64,000 nucleotides of DNA. Source: Chitinophagales bacterium. GTDB taxonomy: Bacteria; Bacteroidota; Bacteroidia; Chitinophagales; Chitinophagaceae. Location: the NCBI GenBank assembly GCA_030832085.1, contig JAURJU010000050.1, positions 310,001 through 374,000 on the forward strand, given 5' to 3'. A model generated the notes under the pieces. It was not told the DNA's origin. It made no database searches and saw only the letters and a program-made list of their open reading frames with translations. A program made the position numbers and the translations under genes. Below, piece by piece: positions 62,876-64,000 of this stretch. Positions within the stretch are counted from its first letter, which is position 1; the number at the start of each line of letters is the position of its first letter.

Positions 62876-64000
62876 ATGAACCGCAGAAATTTTTTTGATG
62901 TCATTTCCTCAATGCCCATGGCCAAAGCTACACCTGTTGACCTTGTCATTGCAGGAGGAGGACTTGGAGGAGTGGCTGCAGCATTAGCGGCCCTGAGAAA
63001 TGGCCTGAGTGTTGTACTGACGGAAGAGAACGATTGGGTGGGCGGTCAGATTACCTCACAAGGTGTTCCGCCAGATGAGCATCCCTGGATTGAAACACAT
63101 GGTGCACCCAAGACCTATCGTGAATACCGCAACCTTGTTCGCGATCATTATAAACGATTTTATCCCTTAACCGAAGAAGCCAAATCAAGACCCAACCTGA
63201 ACCCAGGCGATGGTGCAGTATCCAGGCTCTGCCATGAGCCCCGTGTTGCACACGCTGTGATGATCGAAATGCTGACAAAGTACCTGAGTACGGGACAACT
63301 TACACTTTTACTGCAATGCAAATTGCAAAAGGCAATGGTCTTGGGCAATACTGTTGCTTCGATTGTGGTCAAGGATTTGAAAACAGGAAAACCAAAAACC
63401 CTTGTTGCAAAACATTTTATAGATGCCACCGAACTAGGCGATTTGCTTCCTCTCACCGGTACCGAGTATGTGACGGGCACCGAATCAAAGGCTGAAACAG
63501 GAGAACTGCATGCACCTGAAAAAGCTGATCCAACCAACAACCAGTCGTTTACCATGTGCTTTGCCATGGATTATGTTGAGGGTGAAAACCACGTGATTGC
63601 AAAGCCAAAGGAGTATGATTTTTGGAAAGAACATGTGCCCGCACTTTCACCGTCCTGGTCAGGCAAATTACTCAGCCTGGAATATTCCAGCCCTACTACG
63701 CTACAACCCAAGGCACTTGGATTTCATCCTGAAGGCATTGCCACTGGAGAAAAACTGAACCTCTGGAACTACAGAAAAATCATCAACAAAAATAATTTCC
63801 TACCGGGGGTGTACAAGAGTGATATCACGATCGTCAACTGGCCCCAGAATGATTACATGCTGGGGAACATTGTAGATGTCAGCGAAAAAGAATTCAACAA
63901 ACACGTTGATAGGGCCAAACAACTCAGCCTTTCATTGCTCTACTGGTTGCAGACAGAAGCACCAAGGCCTGATGGCGGTAAAGGTTGGCCAGGACTGCGT
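62876..64000 (+). CDS. FAD-dependent oxidoreductase, N-terminal part (cut by window edge)
   Basis: An open frame of 375 codons runs from the ATG at 62876 to the end of the window. Residues 21-50 form a Rossmann FAD site (VDLVIAGGGLGGVAAALAAL), followed by TEENDWVGGQITSQGVP, the pattern of the FAD_oxidored family (PF12831) common in polysaccharide-degrading Bacteroidota and Planctomycetes. The second motif is FIDATELGDLLPLTG. There is no convincing signal peptide, though MNRRNFFDVISS is weakly Tat-like. The reaction is unknown; relatives have been suggested to oxidise sugars. It is divergent from the sugar porter across a 151-base gap. Confidence 0.88.
   Translation, partial: MNRRNFFDVISSMPMAKATPVDLVIAGGGLGGVAAALAALRNGLSVVLTEENDWVGGQITSQGVPPDEHPWIETHGAPKTYREYRNLVRDHYKRFYPLTEEAKSRPNLNPGDGAVSRLCHEPRVAHAVMIEMLTKYLSTGQLTLLLQCKLQKAMVLGNTVASIVVKDLKTGKPKTLVAKHFIDATELGDLLPLTGTEYVTGTESKAETGELHAPEKADPTNNQSFTMCFAMDYVEGENHVIAKPKEYDFWKEHVPALSPSWSGKLLSLEYSSPTTLQPKALGFHPEGIATGEKLNLWNYRKIINKNNFLPGVYKSDITIVNWPQNDYMLGNIVDVSEKEFNKHVDRAKQLSLSLLYWLQTEAPRPDGGKGWPGLR

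Overview
The window reads as a carbohydrate-degradation region of a Bacteroidota chromosome. The two SusC/SusD pairs, the lipoprotein signals, the promoter-like TTG/TAnnTTTG elements and the AT-rich intergenic DNA all point that way. The style of the SusC N-termini and the mix of families suggest a Chitinophagaceae-like lineage, but that assignment is inference. Coding density is very high. No gene-free stretch exceeds 300 bases; the longest gaps are 40856-41052 and 43861-44030, and I saw no gene or clear RNA in either. I found no tRNA, rRNA, CRISPR array, insertion sequence or phage gene.

Layout. 1-5087 (minus): a Planctomycetes-style trio of a CxxCH/DUF1549/DUF1553 lipoprotein, a Tat-exported DUF1501 protein and a DUF2231-like membrane protein cut by the window edge. 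5245-11285 (plus): beta-helix protein, DUF5703 protein and sulfatase. 11294-17999 (minus): a TetR-controlled efflux operon (TetR, TolC, HlyD, two ABC ATPases, two ABC-2 permeases) with a well-formed promoter and operator. 18146-22523 (minus): two sulfatases and an ammonium transporter. 22648-24432 (minus): GH78-like rhamnosidase. 24579-28964 (plus): heme-motif/VCBS protein, sulfatase and GH29 fucosidase.

28951-46187 (minus) is polysaccharide utilization locus 1: PL8-like lyase, FAH-family enzyme, jelly-roll lipoprotein, CE1-like esterase, SusC, SusD and an agarase-like glycosidase. These are followed by what looks like a complete malonate module (malonyl-CoA synthetase MatB, alpha/beta esterase, malonate transporter MadL and MadM) and an alpha/beta-hydrolase-SGNH double esterase. 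46281-48090 (plus): arsenate reductase and a sulfatase. 48096-61346 (minus) is locus 2: SusC, SusD, a strong intrinsic terminator, alginate-lyase-like lipoprotein, heparinase II/III-like lyase, GH88, GH20 and an SGNH-sulfatase fusion. 61444-62724 (minus) is a sugar porter, and a divergent FAD oxidoreductase runs off the right edge.

How the parts fit: lyases plus GH88 imply uronic-acid-containing polysaccharide, GH20 implies hexosamine, six Cys-type sulfatases imply heavy sulfation, and GH29/GH78 imply fucose and rhamnose side groups. The most unusual feature is the malonate import and activation set inside locus 1 beside several esterases. It suggests that the cell harvests malonyl groups removed from a malonylated glycan or glycoside and feeds them to malonyl-CoA. 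This is an inference from gene context and has not been shown.
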